The notes: a model not told the origin generated them from the letters alone. Positions 9,387 to 18,936 are shown, counted from the stretch's first letter. The stretch: 64,000 nucleotides of DNA from UBA1141 sp963665155 (GCA_963665155.2 OY761986.2:434001-498000), one strand, 5' to 3'. Translations and numbers: made by a program.

Positions 9387-10136
9387 CTAATCGGCTACAA
9401 CGCCAACCGTGTCTAGAGTTTTTTCCAGGTTGGCGATGACTTGACGCTCTTCATCCGTCAAGTGACTGCAAACCCAGTCCAGTACCCACCGCGTTTCTGC
9501 AGCCTGATCGTCTATCAGCAGCGAACGAACCATCGCTATCTGCTCCGACTCCTGGAAGACCTGCCGTATCTCCGGGAGCAAGAACTCCTCTTCACATTCA
9601 AGGTGGTCGTCTTGGGCTACCCGTAGGGCTACGACGCTCTGATAGAGGTGGCGGTGAGTCCGGGCGACAACCTTGGTGCGCCCAATTTCTTCGTTAAGGA
9701 CCTCCATCACATCTTCCAGACGCTCGAACAGATGCAAATGCTGCTCTTCGTGGAGGGCCGCAACCAAGTCTTTTACACGCACTGCTAGACCGCGGTTATC
9801 GTCGGCGTCCAGCTGGGCCGTAATATCGCTAAGGATCGGTTCCAACACAGCGTGCTCAGCTTCGTTATCCTGGGCCGGCTGGTAATCCGGCATTAGCCCG
9901 GTCATGTGCTCGTCTTCTTGTTGAGCGTGGAAGGCTAGGGCAGATGCCCAAAGGTTAAAAGCTCCCCGCACCGGCTGAAGGCTGTCGCCTTTTTCTAGCA
10001 GCCGCACCATTTCTTCCACTCTGGCGGCTTCGCTTTTCAAGGCCTTGTGGATAAGGAACATTGACTCGATGGGGTCGGAGAGGCTGACTACGCCTGAATA
10101 TATCTTAGAGTGGAAAGTCTCGGGCTGGCCTGTCAT
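9387..10136 (-). CDS. Hemerythrin-like (HHE) domain protein
   Basis: About 249 residues, mostly helical. The N-terminal half carries the four-helix HHE pattern: MFLIHKALKSEA, then HAQQEDEHM, then EAEHAVLE, and later LHEEQHLHLFERL. The second half (RTHRHLYQSV, DDHLECEEEFLLPEI) looks like another helical bundle with acidic metal ligands. Such proteins bind a di-iron site and sense or bind O2 or NO in the cytosol. I chose the ATG at 10136 because GGAGG (10141-10145, minus strand) is 4 nt upstream; a longer start at 10181 lacks a ribosome site. Confidence 0.75.
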   Translation of the reverse strand: MTGQPETFHSKIYSGVVSLSDPIESMFLIHKALKSEAARVEEMVRLLEKGDSLQPVRGAFNLWASALAFHAQQEDEHMTGLMPDYQPAQDNEAEHAVLEPILSDITAQLDADDNRGLAVRVKDLVAALHEEQHLHLFERLEDVMEVLNEEIGRTKVVARTHRHLYQSVVALRVAQDDHLECEEEFLLPEIRQVFQESEQIAMVRSLLIDDQAAETRWVLDWVCSHLTDEERQVIANLEKTLDTVGVVAD

Positions 10137-10494
10137 TGTCCCTCCGGTCAACACAATTGTGTGAGCCTGCCGGTTCCGCAACGGGCAGGGCCATTAGCGG
10201 GAATTCGAACACCAGGCACTTTTATATTCTTAGCATTATTCTGTCAGGATATGATGTTGCTTAATTATTATCATTAGATCACCATGGAGCTGATGTAAAA
10301 ATAATGGAATGGTTGACTAAAACCGTGCCTTTCTCATACCTACCTAGTCTTGGGAACGACATGCTGTTGACTCGTCCCGTTGAATGGGTTTTACTATCCC
10401 CTGAGCATAGCCAAAAGGGTCTGCCAAGAGTATTCCCCACTAGGCGACCCTAGATTGCTGGGTTTTTACCTATCGGTAAGGCATTAAAAGGCAG
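10137..10494. other. Divergent intergenic region
   Basis: It separates the minus-strand hemerythrin gene from the plus-strand CoA-transferase. The stretch 10218-10305 is AT-rich (for example TTAATTATTATCATTAG) and is the likely place for divergent promoters, but I cannot pick out a convincing -35/-10 pair. Confidence 0.4.
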
Positions 10495-12888
10495 GTGAGT
10501 CTCATGACCAACGCTACCTCCATGGCCAAAGAAATTCCAACCGGCGCTTTGCGAGGCTTGCGGGTGGTGGATTTTGGGCACTACATTCCCGGACCGCTGC
10601 TTGGAATGTTGCTGGCCGACCAGGGAGCGGACGTGCTTAAGGTCGAACGGCCAGGCGGAGACCCGGCCCGCAATCAGCCTGCATTCGCTACGTGGAACCG
10701 GGGTAAACGCTCGGTCGTAATAGATTTGAAGTCTGATTCGGGCCGCGAGCAGGCAAAAGAACTGGTCCGAGGCGCCGATGTGCTTATTGAGAACTTCCGG
10801 CCCGGAGTGGCCGACCGGCTGGGAATCGGTTATGAGGCGCTGTCGGGGCTAAATCCCCAGCTAATTTACTGTTCTCTGCCTGGATTCGGAGAGGATAGCC
10901 CGCACCGAGACCAAAGGGGTTGGGAACCCATCGTATCTTCGTCTACCGGCGTATATCAAAAGGTGGCTGGAATTACGGAGCCCCTTTTTGTTCCCTTGCC
11001 GGTTGCCAGCACTTTCGGGGCCATCCTAGGCGCGGTGTCGGTGGGAATGGCTCTGTCGGCTCGGCATCACACCAGTGTCGGCCAGCGTATTGAAGTCCCG
11101 TTGCACAGCGCTGTATTTCCCGCGATGGGCCGCCACTTGGTCAAGCTCCACGACACTGTGCCTCCCGATGTTTTCGGCCTCTTCCGCCAAACCATGGCCC
11201 GTCAATATAAATGTGCCGATGGCAGGTACGTCCAAAATCACGGGATGTTCGCGCGTTTTGTCCGTCAGTTCCTGGGAGTTGCTGGACGGGAGGACTGGAT
11301 TGAAGAATTCCTCGGCTTCGTTGGGAAACCGGTGGACGATGAAACTGTGAATCTCTGGACAGACCGGTTCGCCAGCCTGTTTATGCAAAGGTCGGCCAAA
11401 GACTGGCAGGAAGCCATAAACGCTGCGGGAGGCGCTTGCACCGTCTGCAATACTGTGGACGAATGGCTGGTGCACGAGCATTCAAACGCCGCTGGCATGG
11501 TGGTGGAAGTTGAAGACGCCTCATTAGGTGTGATGAAGCAACCAGGGGTCACGGTAAAGCTGAGGTCCACACCCGGCGCAGTCCAGGGCCGTGCGCCCAA
11601 ACTTGGCGAACACACCAGGGAAATATTTTCCCAGGCTGCAGCTTCGACTCCAAAATCCCTTTCGGGCAGCCAGGCTAAGATCCCGGCTAAGAACAATGAA
11701 ATAGCCGGTGCGCTTCCCATGGCCCTCGATGGAATCCGCGTACTTGATTTATGCTTGATCCTGGCAGGGCCGACTTGCGGGCGTACCCTGGGCGAGTTTG
11801 GGGCAGACGTTATCAAAATTGACGATCCGGATAGGCCTTATGACGTGGTCGCTTCTCTGGACGTTAACCGTGGCAAGCGGAGCATATTATTGGATCTGAA
11901 GTCGGAGCGCGGCCAGCAGGTTTTCTGGAGGTTGGTGGAAACAGCTGATGTTATCGTGGAAAATAACCGGAAAGGCAGCCTGGCCAGGTTGGGACTAGGT
12001 TACGAGGACGTCAAACGGAGGAAGCCGGACATAGTTTATGCGTCACTGACCGCCTTTGGGCACGACGGGCCTTGGAGCGAGAGGGCGGGTTGGGAGCAAT
12101 TGGCCCAAGCCGCCAGTGGAATCCAGGTCCGCCGGGGAGGCCGGGACGGCGTACCTATAACCTTGCCCTATCCCATGAACGACTACGGTACGGGTCTGCT
12201 GGGTGCATATGCGGTTTCATTGGCCCTGCATGAGCGTAATACCACCGATCGGGGCCAGTCGGTTGACGGTGGCTTGGCCTTGACCGCAGGCCTGCTCCAG
12301 TCTCCCTACTTCCTAGACTTTGAAGGATACAAGAGACAGGACCTCGAAGGGCTGGATATCCGGGGGTTCTCGGCGTTGTCCCGGCTTTACCAAGCCAGCG
12401 ACGGTTGGCTATACCTACACTGTGAGACGGAAGAAGACTGGCGAAACCTAACCTCGGTGACAGCTTTCGGTAGCCTGGCATCCGACGGCAGGTTCGCCGA
12501 CGCCGATGGGAGGACCGCCAACGACCAGGAGTTGCAAGACCAGCTCGGTGGTATCTTTGCTGACCAACCCGGGGACCATTGGATCGCGGGGTTGAATGCC
12601 GCTGGAGTCAGCCTAATCAAGAACAGAGTAATCGAGGAATTTCGCGATGACCCGAGCATCCGCAAGGCGGGGCTGATTGAGACCCGAGAGCATCCAGGCC
12701 GGGGCCGGGCCGACCATTTGGGGATAGCCGCCCGGTTGTCGGCGACGCCAGCACGCCTGGGTCGTCCGTCACCGGTACTTGGAGGCGACACCAAGGAAAT
12801 TCTGGAGGAGCTTGGCTATTCTGCGGAGGAGATCCGAGACTTGGAGTCGGAAAGGATTGTAGTCCAGACTAAATTGGACGATGAATAG
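10495..12888 (+). CDS. Double-length CaiB/BaiF CoA-transferase (two fused family III domains)
   Basis: 797 residues containing two complete family III CoA-transferase modules, about 17-385 and 405-790, each starting with the family pattern (GLRVVDFGHYIPGPLLG; GIRVLDLCLILAGPTCG). Family III enzymes move CoA between acids through an aspartyl-CoA intermediate. In module 2 the catalytic Asp is present (YPMNDYGTG); in module 1 the aligned position is Ser (PVASTFGA, 24 residues before the GQ anchor in both). So only the second half should be catalytic, as in heteromeric family members. Start GTG 10495 or ATG 10504. A split version of the same arrangement lies at 38417-40933. Confidence 0.88.
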   Translation: MSLMTNATSMAKEIPTGALRGLRVVDFGHYIPGPLLGMLLADQGADVLKVERPGGDPARNQPAFATWNRGKRSVVIDLKSDSGREQAKELVRGADVLIENFRPGVADRLGIGYEALSGLNPQLIYCSLPGFGEDSPHRDQRGWEPIVSSSTGVYQKVAGITEPLFVPLPVASTFGAILGAVSVGMALSARHHTSVGQRIEVPLHSAVFPAMGRHLVKLHDTVPPDVFGLFRQTMARQYKCADGRYVQNHGMFARFVRQFLGVAGREDWIEEFLGFVGKPVDDETVNLWTDRFASLFMQRSAKDWQEAINAAGGACTVCNTVDEWLVHEHSNAAGMVVEVEDASLGVMKQPGVTVKLRSTPGAVQGRAPKLGEHTREIFSQAAASTPKSLSGSQAKIPAKNNEIAGALPMALDGIRVLDLCLILAGPTCGRTLGEFGADVIKIDDPDRPYDVVASLDVNRGKRSILLDLKSERGQQVFWRLVETADVIVENNRKGSLARLGLGYEDVKRRKPDIVYASLTAFGHDGPWSERAGWEQLAQAASGIQVRRGGRDGVPITLPYPMNDYGTGLLGAYAVSLALHERNTTDRGQSVDGGLALTAGLLQSPYFLDFEGYKRQDLEGLDIRGFSALSRLYQASDGWLYLHCETEEDWRNLTSVTAFGSLASDGRFADADGRTANDQELQDQLGGIFADQPGDHWIAGLNAAGVSLIKNRVIEEFRDDPSIRKAGLIETREHPGRGRADHLGIAARLSATPARLGRPSPVLGGDTKEILEELGYSAEEIRDLESERIVVQTKLDDE

Positions 12889-13147
12889 AGTCTAATGAGG
12901 TCACCTTATAATCAATCTCAACGATGATGTTGTCCAAGTTAAGGCGCATTGCGAACCGGCGCTGAACCACCTCTCTTATGCGTCTGATCGCCGATAAATC
13001 AGGTCTATTATTTGGTTGTCAGCCCTAAATGCTCGAGTACCCGACGAGGGAAGTCCTATTTTTCGCAGTTTGAATGACACATTTTACCAGGATTGGGTTA
13101 CCCGATTGAGACGACCTGCCTTCAATGCTACAAGAGGCATTGAGAAA

Positions 13148-13163
13148 GTGTTAAACTGCAGCC
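13148..13163 (+). promoter_or_regulatory. Possible extended -10 element upstream of cysS
   Basis: GTGTTAAACTGCAGCC, identical in 15 of 16 bases to 2943-2958. It is 95 bp before the cysS start. The gap 12889-13257 holds no gene I can support. Promoter role inferred only from recurrence and position. Confidence 0.3.
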
Positions 13164-13257
13164 ATTGATAAGCTCCGAGATAGGCTCCCGCCATCAAAGT
13201 TGGCATAGCAAGTTGTTATATTTTGTTCCGTCATAATCGGTTGTAAAGGGGACTGGT

Positions 13258-15474
13258 TTGTTACGCATCTTCAATACCCTAACCAAGCGAATCGAAGAAA
13301 TACAACCCATAGAGCCCGGTAAGATCAGTATGTACACCTGCGGTCCCACGGTTTACCGGGACGCTCATATTGGGAATTTGAGAACATATCTAATGGCGGA
13401 CTGGATTCGCCGGGTCCTCGAAGTCAAAGGCATAGCGGTCAATCACGTCAAGAACATTACCGACGTTGGCCACATGCGACAGGAGTTGGTCGAGGCTGGC
13501 GGGGACAAAATGATTCTGGCTGCCCTGGAAGAAGGAAAATCCACCCAGGACATTGCCCAGTTCTATGCTGACCGGTTCCACGTTGATGAGCAGCGGGTAA
13601 ACATACGCCCGGCTCATGTGTTCCCCTGGGCTACCCAGCACATACCGGAAATGGTTGAAATCGTCGGCAAGCTCATGGCCAATGGCAGCGCCTACGAAGC
13701 CGGCGGCAACATCTACTTCAACGTTAGCGGGTTTAACGACTACGGAAAGCTCTCCCGAAACACAGGTGTCGATTTGCTGGAAGGCGTCCGCGCCGAGGCG
13801 GACCCTCTAAAAAAGGATCCCCGTGACTTCACTTTGTGGAAAGCAGCCGAACCGGGACGAGACCTGAAGTGGGATAGCCCTTGGGGCGAAGGGTTCCCCG
13901 GCTGGCACATCGAGTGTTCCGCTATGGCCGCCAAGTACTTCGGTGAATCCTTCGATATTCACACCGGCGGCGTCGATAATATATTTCCTCACCACGAGGA
14001 TGAAATCGCCCAGAGCGAAGCTGCGTTTGGAAAGCAGCACGTGCGCTACTGGGTTCATGCCCAACACCTCTTGGCTGACGGCGCAAAAATGGCCAAATCA
14101 TCGGGTAACGTGTTCTTAATTGAAGAGCTTATATCCCGGGGGTTTGACCCCCTGGCATTCCGTTATTTGTGCCTCACCGTGCGCTACCGTCACCGCATGA
14201 ATTTCACCTTTACCTCTCTGCGAGCGGCGGAAAAGGCGCTCACGAGCATGCGCCAACGGGTCTGGATTTGGAAAAACCTGCCTCCGCTGAGCGAGTCGGC
14301 ACTGAGCCAAGTTCAGGCGGAAACCGCGGAATGGAGCAGAAAATTCTGGGAAAACGTTGAGAACGACCTTGATTTGCCCGCAGCGCTGGCGATGACTTGG
14401 GACTTGTTTAAATCCGAGTTGCCCGGGCAGGCCAAATTGGCCTTAGTGTCCGAGTTCGACGAGATATTCGGACTGGACTTGGATGCCCTGTCCGTAGCAC
14501 AAGATGTTCCTGCCCCGGTGACCGCTGCCGTGGAGCAGCGGGAGAGCTTGCGGTATCAATCCGACTATGCGCCTGCCGACAATATACGTTCGGAAGTGTT
14601 ATCTCAAGGCTACCTAGTCGAGGACACGGGCGAAACCGCTCGCATCCGGCCCAAGACGGCATTGGAACGCCGGCTTGAACTCTGGCCTTCTATTTCGTCT
14701 TCCCGCGAAGTGGAGTCATTCCTAGACCGACCTTCGGAGGTCGATTTTAGCTTCATCCTGAGCGCCTATGGGCACCCGGGAGACGTTGAAAGATGCGTGC
14801 GAGGCATGCTCAACAACTCCCAAGGCTATACCACTGAGTTTATCGTCGTCGACAACGGTTGCACCGACGGAACGGCCGAATGGCTGGAGACGTTCAAAGG
14901 TGAACATCCTGAAGTTCGGGTGATTCATTGTGACCATAACGTTGGCGATGCCGCTGGCAAGAATATCGGCATCAAACAAAGTTTGGGCCGCCATGTGGTA
15001 ATCCTGGATGGCTCAGCGGAAATTGTGGGCAGCATTTTGGAACCCATAGCCCAGAAACTCGCGGACCAATCCGTCGGGATATTTGGACCCTACGGGCTGA
15101 CTACCGACGATTTGCAGCATTTCCATGAAGAAGTGGACTCCGGCGACGCCGATGCCATGCAAGCCTACTGTATGGCTTTCCGCCGGGAGGCAGTCAACAC
15201 CGTTGGGCTCATGCGAGAGTGCTTCCGGTTCTACCGCAACCTGGACATCGACTATTGTTTTCAGTTCAAAGATAAAGGTTACCGAATTGTTGCCGATAGC
15301 CAGTTGCCCATGGTCCGTCACGAGCACCGGCAATGGACCGAGTTGGAAGAGAATCAGCGAGACGAGCTAAGCCGCAAGAACTTCGGTCGCTTCTTGAAGC
15401 GGTGGGGAAACCGCCCCGAGTTGCTGATCCACTCCTCCGGTAGGGGCGTCAGCGACCAGTTTTTCCGCCACTGA
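13258..15474 (+). CDS. cysS: Cysteinyl-tRNA synthetase fused to a GT2-like glycosyltransferase domain
   Basis: 738 residues, about 270 more than ordinary CysRS. Residues 1-470 form a complete class I CysRS: zinc Cys28 in YTCGPTVY, the HIGH-type motif HIGN (37-40), PGWHIECSAM, HHEDEIAQSEA, the KMSKS-type motif KMAKS (277-281) and the anticodon-region signature ADNIRSEVLSQGYLVEDT. From about residue 495 a GT-A/GT2-like fold follows (FSFILSAYGHP, EFIVVDNGCTDGTAEWLE), but the usual DxD is LDGSAE, so catalysis is doubtful. The frame is continuous with no stop between. The start is TTG at 13258. Aminoacylation of tRNA-Cys is secure; the role of the tail is unknown. Confidence 0.92.
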   Translation: MLRIFNTLTKRIEEIQPIEPGKISMYTCGPTVYRDAHIGNLRTYLMADWIRRVLEVKGIAVNHVKNITDVGHMRQELVEAGGDKMILAALEEGKSTQDIAQFYADRFHVDEQRVNIRPAHVFPWATQHIPEMVEIVGKLMANGSAYEAGGNIYFNVSGFNDYGKLSRNTGVDLLEGVRAEADPLKKDPRDFTLWKAAEPGRDLKWDSPWGEGFPGWHIECSAMAAKYFGESFDIHTGGVDNIFPHHEDEIAQSEAAFGKQHVRYWVHAQHLLADGAKMAKSSGNVFLIEELISRGFDPLAFRYLCLTVRYRHRMNFTFTSLRAAEKALTSMRQRVWIWKNLPPLSESALSQVQAETAEWSRKFWENVENDLDLPAALAMTWDLFKSELPGQAKLALVSEFDEIFGLDLDALSVAQDVPAPVTAAVEQRESLRYQSDYAPADNIRSEVLSQGYLVEDTGETARIRPKTALERRLELWPSISSSREVESFLDRPSEVDFSFILSAYGHPGDVERCVRGMLNNSQGYTTEFIVVDNGCTDGTAEWLETFKGEHPEVRVIHCDHNVGDAAGKNIGIKQSLGRHVVILDGSAEIVGSILEPIAQKLADQSVGIFGPYGLTTDDLQHFHEEVDSGDADAMQAYCMAFRREAVNTVGLMRECFRFYRNLDIDYCFQFKDKGYRIVADSQLPMVRHEHRQWTELEENQRDELSRKNFGRFLKRWGNRPELLIHSSGRGVSDQFFRH

Positions 15475-16031
15475 CACAGCCGACTCGGAACGGTCTCAGC
15501 CTCAAAGATAACCTATCGAGCGTTGTCAGTGGATAACGGTCCTATTGGTTGGTGGATTCGCACAATGGTGCGGGACCACAAAGGCGTTATTTCTTCAATT
15601 GCCGGGAGTGACTTCTCTCGATCAAAATCCCAGACCTCGTATCGGTGGCGGTTTTGTTGACCTTTGTTACGAGGTTGCCGTCCGGCATCAGTCCGGCACG
15701 TTTGCGACCCGCTTCAAACCCTCGCAAGGCATGATTCCTAGCCCCGATAGTCCACAAAAACCTAAGCGAGGGTATCTGTCGCATACTTCGTTGATTTCTG
15801 GCAATATCACACAGGAATCACACCCATTTTGGTTGTGATCACAAGATAATTCCAGTATATTGGTTTGAATCGAGTTACATTACATAACATGGACAAGAAA
15901 ATCATAAAAGGGAAGGGCAGTTTCTCTCTTGACTGGCTAAGTGACGGGTGTTAGAGTCCAGACGTTCAAATTTGCTTCATTTCCCGGTCCCGGCCCACGA
16001 ACCTGAAATCCCTACTCGGAGTCCCTGCTAG
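15475..16031. other. Gap upstream of meaB
   Basis: 557 bp without a supportable gene. A 97-codon open frame at 15545-15838 has no ribosome site and no recognisable content. The second half (15840-15925) is AT-rich and probably holds the meaB promoter. Confidence 0.45.
15833..15844. promoter_or_regulatory. Perfect palindrome TTGTGATCACAA, operator-like
   Basis: A 12-bp perfect palindrome about 190 bp before meaB, just ahead of an AT-rich stretch. TNGT-N4-ACNA resembles operators of the FadR/GntR group, and TGTGA/TCACA half-sites resemble CRP/FNR-type sites. Regulator unknown. Confidence 0.35.
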
Positions 16032-17012
16032 ATGGAGGATGCCGCCCACCGGTTACTAACGGGAGATCAACGTGCTCTTTCAAGAATGATCTCCTACCTT
16101 GAGCGTGGCGACCCGCAAGCTGCTGGTGTTCTAAAAACGATCGACCCCCATACCGGCAAAGCATATATCGTCGGCATTACGGGCCCTCCCGGCGCAGGAA
16201 AGAGTACCTTAGTCGATCGGCTCACCGAGTTGTTACGCAACAAAAATCTGTCGGTCGGCATAATCGGCGTCGATCCGACCAGTCCATTTACCGGTGGCGC
16301 TTTGCTCGGCGACCGGGTGCGGATGCAGAGGCACTACCTGGATTCAGGCGTGTTCATCCGCAGTATAGCCACCAGAGGGCAAACCGGTGGGTTACCCAGG
16401 ACAATCAGAGGAATCACCCGCTTATTGGACGCTTCGGGCATTGATGTGATTTTGGTGGAAACCGTGGGGGTCGGTCAGACCGAGTTAGCAGTGCTTGAAG
16501 TGGCCGACACGGTCATGCTTGTGTTGACTCCGGAATCCGGAGATGCGATTCAGGCCTTAAAGGCTGGGATCATGGAAATTGCGGACATTTACCTGGTCAA
16601 TAAAGCCGACCGGGAAGGGGCCAACCAGATGGCTACCACCGTCACTTCCATGCTGCAACTCGGTGAAGCCAGGTCGAATTGGTCACCACCGGTGATGCTG
16701 ACAGCCGCCCAAACAGGCCAGGGTATCGATGAACTTTGGCGAAAGATCGATGAGCACCGGCAGCACCTGACGGATACCAAGGAATTGACCAAACGGCGAG
16801 GTTTGCACAGGCAAAAGGAATTCCTGGAAACTGTCCAAGAGGAATTGACCCGCCGGGTTAAGGCCCGGATCGAGCATGATCCTGCGTTGCGCGCCACCTT
16901 GGAACAAATAGCGGACAAAGAGTCCGAGCCATACTCATCAGCAATGGAATTTATAGAATCTTCTGATTTCAGTTCCGATTGGTTTGCTTCGCTATTTTCG
17001 GATAAAGGCTAG
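16032..17012 (+). CDS. meaB: Methylmalonyl-CoA mutase-associated GTPase MeaB/ArgK family
   Basis: A 326-residue G3E-family P-loop GTPase that protects and reactivates B12-dependent acyl-CoA mutases. Walker A is GPPGAGKST (51-59). The block GVDPTSPFTGGALLGDR follows, then IRSIATRGQTGG, the Walker B region ILVETVGVGQTE and the base-recognition motif VNKADREG. The C-terminal helices are present, so the protein is full length. No mutase or epimerase gene is nearby; the partner must be elsewhere. No good Shine-Dalgarno precedes the ATG. Confidence 0.92.
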   Translation: MEDAAHRLLTGDQRALSRMISYLERGDPQAAGVLKTIDPHTGKAYIVGITGPPGAGKSTLVDRLTELLRNKNLSVGIIGVDPTSPFTGGALLGDRVRMQRHYLDSGVFIRSIATRGQTGGLPRTIRGITRLLDASGIDVILVETVGVGQTELAVLEVADTVMLVLTPESGDAIQALKAGIMEIADIYLVNKADREGANQMATTVTSMLQLGEARSNWSPPVMLTAAQTGQGIDELWRKIDEHRQHLTDTKELTKRRGLHRQKEFLETVQEELTRRVKARIEHDPALRATLEQIADKESEPYSSAMEFIESSDFSSDWFASLFSDKG

Positions 17013-17183
17013 GGGCAGGCATTTGCCAGCGGCTGCGTTTGTGTATAAATCCAGGGAGAAGACTGGTTAAATAAGATTTTAGGTTTCTGCCCAGGTATTC
17101 TTTTCAGTCAATATTACTACCGACAGCGCAGGCAGTGATAAAAACCTGTCAGTTGGTTTAACATTCCAAGTGGGGGATCGAAA

Positions 17184-17822
17184 ATGGTGGTTCTAGGCGT
17201 TGGCCTTAGGGCATCCTCGAAGCGGCCCAGTACGTTGGTCGCATTGGACCAGGATTCATCAATCCTGTGTATGGACACCTTTGGGGAGGATGATGAACTC
17301 GCTCAAATTGCCCAAGACCAAAATCCTGAGTTGATTTCCATAGGCGCCCCACTGGGCCTGCCATTGGGTCTTTGTTGCTTGGAAACCTCCTGTGATTGTA
17401 AATTCGAGGTTCCTCAACGAAAAGGGCGCTTGCTGGAGTTGGAGTTGTCCCGCATGGGAATTAGCTGCTTCTTCACCAACAAGGGCTCGATCATCCGGAA
17501 CTTGATCTACCGCGGCATCGGTCTTAGCGAGCGGCTGCGCGGTTTGGGCTTTCAAGTGGTTGAGTCCTATCCCCATGCCACAAAGATGATACTGTTCGGT
17601 GACAAGGTGCCGCCCAAAAACAGTGCAGCCAGCTTGGCGTTCCTAAAAGAACGCTTGTCCCCTATTATTGGTGGCCTCGATGAACACATGAGCCGGATGG
17701 ACCGAAATAGCTGTGATGCGGTACTTAATGCCTACACGGGCTTGCTGCATACCCAAGACGGTACCGATGTGCTGGGAAACGAAGAAGAGGGCACCCTGGT
17801 TTTACCCAAGCTACCACGGTAG
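17184..17822 (+). CDS. DUF429-like protein (predicted RNase H-like nuclease fold)
   Basis: 212 residues. It shows the DUF429 order: an N-terminal strand with a small-residue loop (VVLGVGLRASSKRPS), LISIGAPLGLP in place of the usual DAPLGLP, a CR/CE-rich segment, LRGLGFQVVESYPHATKM and a C-terminal DRNSCDAVLNAYTGLL helix. DUF429 proteins are predicted RNase H-like but biochemically uncharacterised. Replacement of the Asp in DAPL by Gly could mean loss of activity. Its stop codon lies inside a 15-bp tandem repeat (17818-17862). Confidence 0.6.
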   Translation: MVVLGVGLRASSKRPSTLVALDQDSSILCMDTFGEDDELAQIAQDQNPELISIGAPLGLPLGLCCLETSCDCKFEVPQRKGRLLELELSRMGISCFFTNKGSIIRNLIYRGIGLSERLRGLGFQVVESYPHATKMILFGDKVPPKNSAASLAFLKERLSPIIGGLDEHMSRMDRNSCDAVLNAYTGLLHTQDGTDVLGNEEEGTLVLPKLPR

Positions 17823-17862
17823 CCGAAACTAGGGTAACCGAAGCTAGGGTAGCCGAAACTAG
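17818..17862. repeat. Tandem repeat, 15 bp x 3
   Basis: Unit GGTAGCCGAAACTAG; copies 1 and 3 are identical and copy 2 differs at two positions. The array begins within the last codons of the DUF429 gene and contains its TAG stop in copy 1. Confidence 0.9.
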
Positions 17863-18211
17863 GCCCTTGGCGAAACAATTCCAGGCCCGCCGAAAACGTT
17901 AATGCCGTAGCACATGCCAGAACTACCTTCATGTGCTCCGGCTTCCAACGCACGCTTCAAGACTTCATCTCATCTTGGATCACGTCATCTTGGTTCACAA
18001 ATCCCTGTGGGCTATTCGGCTTTCCTACTTTTCCCTTCTCATTCCCCATTGCCACTTTCCTCAATATTCCAATGCCTTAATTAAGGCCCAATAGCACAAT
18101 TGTTTAATCACTCGGCACTTGAATCTTGTGGTAAATGTTTTAACCTAAATATATGCAGGTGGTAACCGTGCTTGAATAAGCCGATTGCCCATGAGCGAGA
18201 AGATTATTATC

Positions 18212-18267
18212 GCAAGGGGCCGCTTGCAAGGGACCGCTTGTAGGGGACCACTTGCAAGGGATCGCTC
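18212..18267. repeat. Tandem repeat, 14 bp x 4, upstream of the hibernation factor gene
   Basis: Unit GCAAGGGACCGCTT with a few substitutions per copy. It ends about 100 bp before the hpf start codon, so it may lie in the 5' untranslated region. Effect on expression unknown. The rest of the gap 17863-18364 holds no supportable gene. Confidence 0.85.
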
Positions 18268-18364
18268 AACACCGGCGTTATACTTAGGACGCTCGTTGTT
18301 ATATCAAGAAGCTGGTTTCCCTGCGACTTCATACTGGGCAAATTCAGGACTGAAGGAGGATGCG

Positions 18365-18936
18365 ATGGAACTGAATATCCGGGGTAGGAACCTGGAGATC
18401 ACCGACCAAATTCGCAGCCATGTTGAGGAGAAATTGGGGCATCTGGAGCGCCACCTTCCGGCTGTGGCTCTGGTGACTGTGGAGCTTTCTTCTGAGTCCA
18501 CCCGCGCCCAACGCCACCGGGTCGTAGCCCAAGTGACCATGAACGTAAATGGATCCATTCTTCGCTCCGAGCAAAGGGCATCCGATACAAAAGCTGCGAT
18601 AAACTCGGCAGCCGAAGTTCTGAGCCGCCGCATCGAACGCTATAAGGGCCGCACCTTCCGTAGCGAACGCGATAGGAAGGGCTGCTCTTTGGCCAACGAA
18701 CAAGCGGAAGATATTGCCAGGGTAGATTTCCCGGCGGAAGGGGAAGTGCTGGCTGACGGCAAACTGGTCCGAATCAAAAAATTTGACATGGAAGCCATGA
18801 CGGTGGAGGCCGCCGCATTCCACATGGGGCTTTTGGGCCACCAGTTTTACATGTTAAAAAATGCAAATCAGCACGCCACAACGTGCTTTATCAACGTGAC
18901 GATGGCAACTACGGTCTGATCCAGCCCGAGGATTGA
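18365..18936 (+). CDS. hpf: Long-form ribosome hibernation promoting factor (HPF/RaiA), apparent frameshift near 3' end
   Basis: Binds 30S subunits and dimerises 70S ribosomes in stationary phase. The N-terminal S30AE domain (MELNIRGRNLEITDQIRSHV; residues 1-100) and the C-terminal dimerisation domain (VRIKKFDMEAMTVEAAAFHM) are both present. After NANQ (to 18871) the expected ending RHNVLYQRDDGNYGLIQPED appears one frame over and stops at 18936, so one base seems missing near 18871-18874. Read without a shift, the protein ends at 18919 with an unrelated tail. The start ATG follows AAGGAGG (18353-18359). The break is in the best-conserved part, so a sequencing or consensus error is plausible. 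Confidence 0.85.

Noticed and set aside
15545..15838. 97-codon open frame upstream of meaB
   Set aside because: No ribosome site or family-like content; the region looks intergenic.
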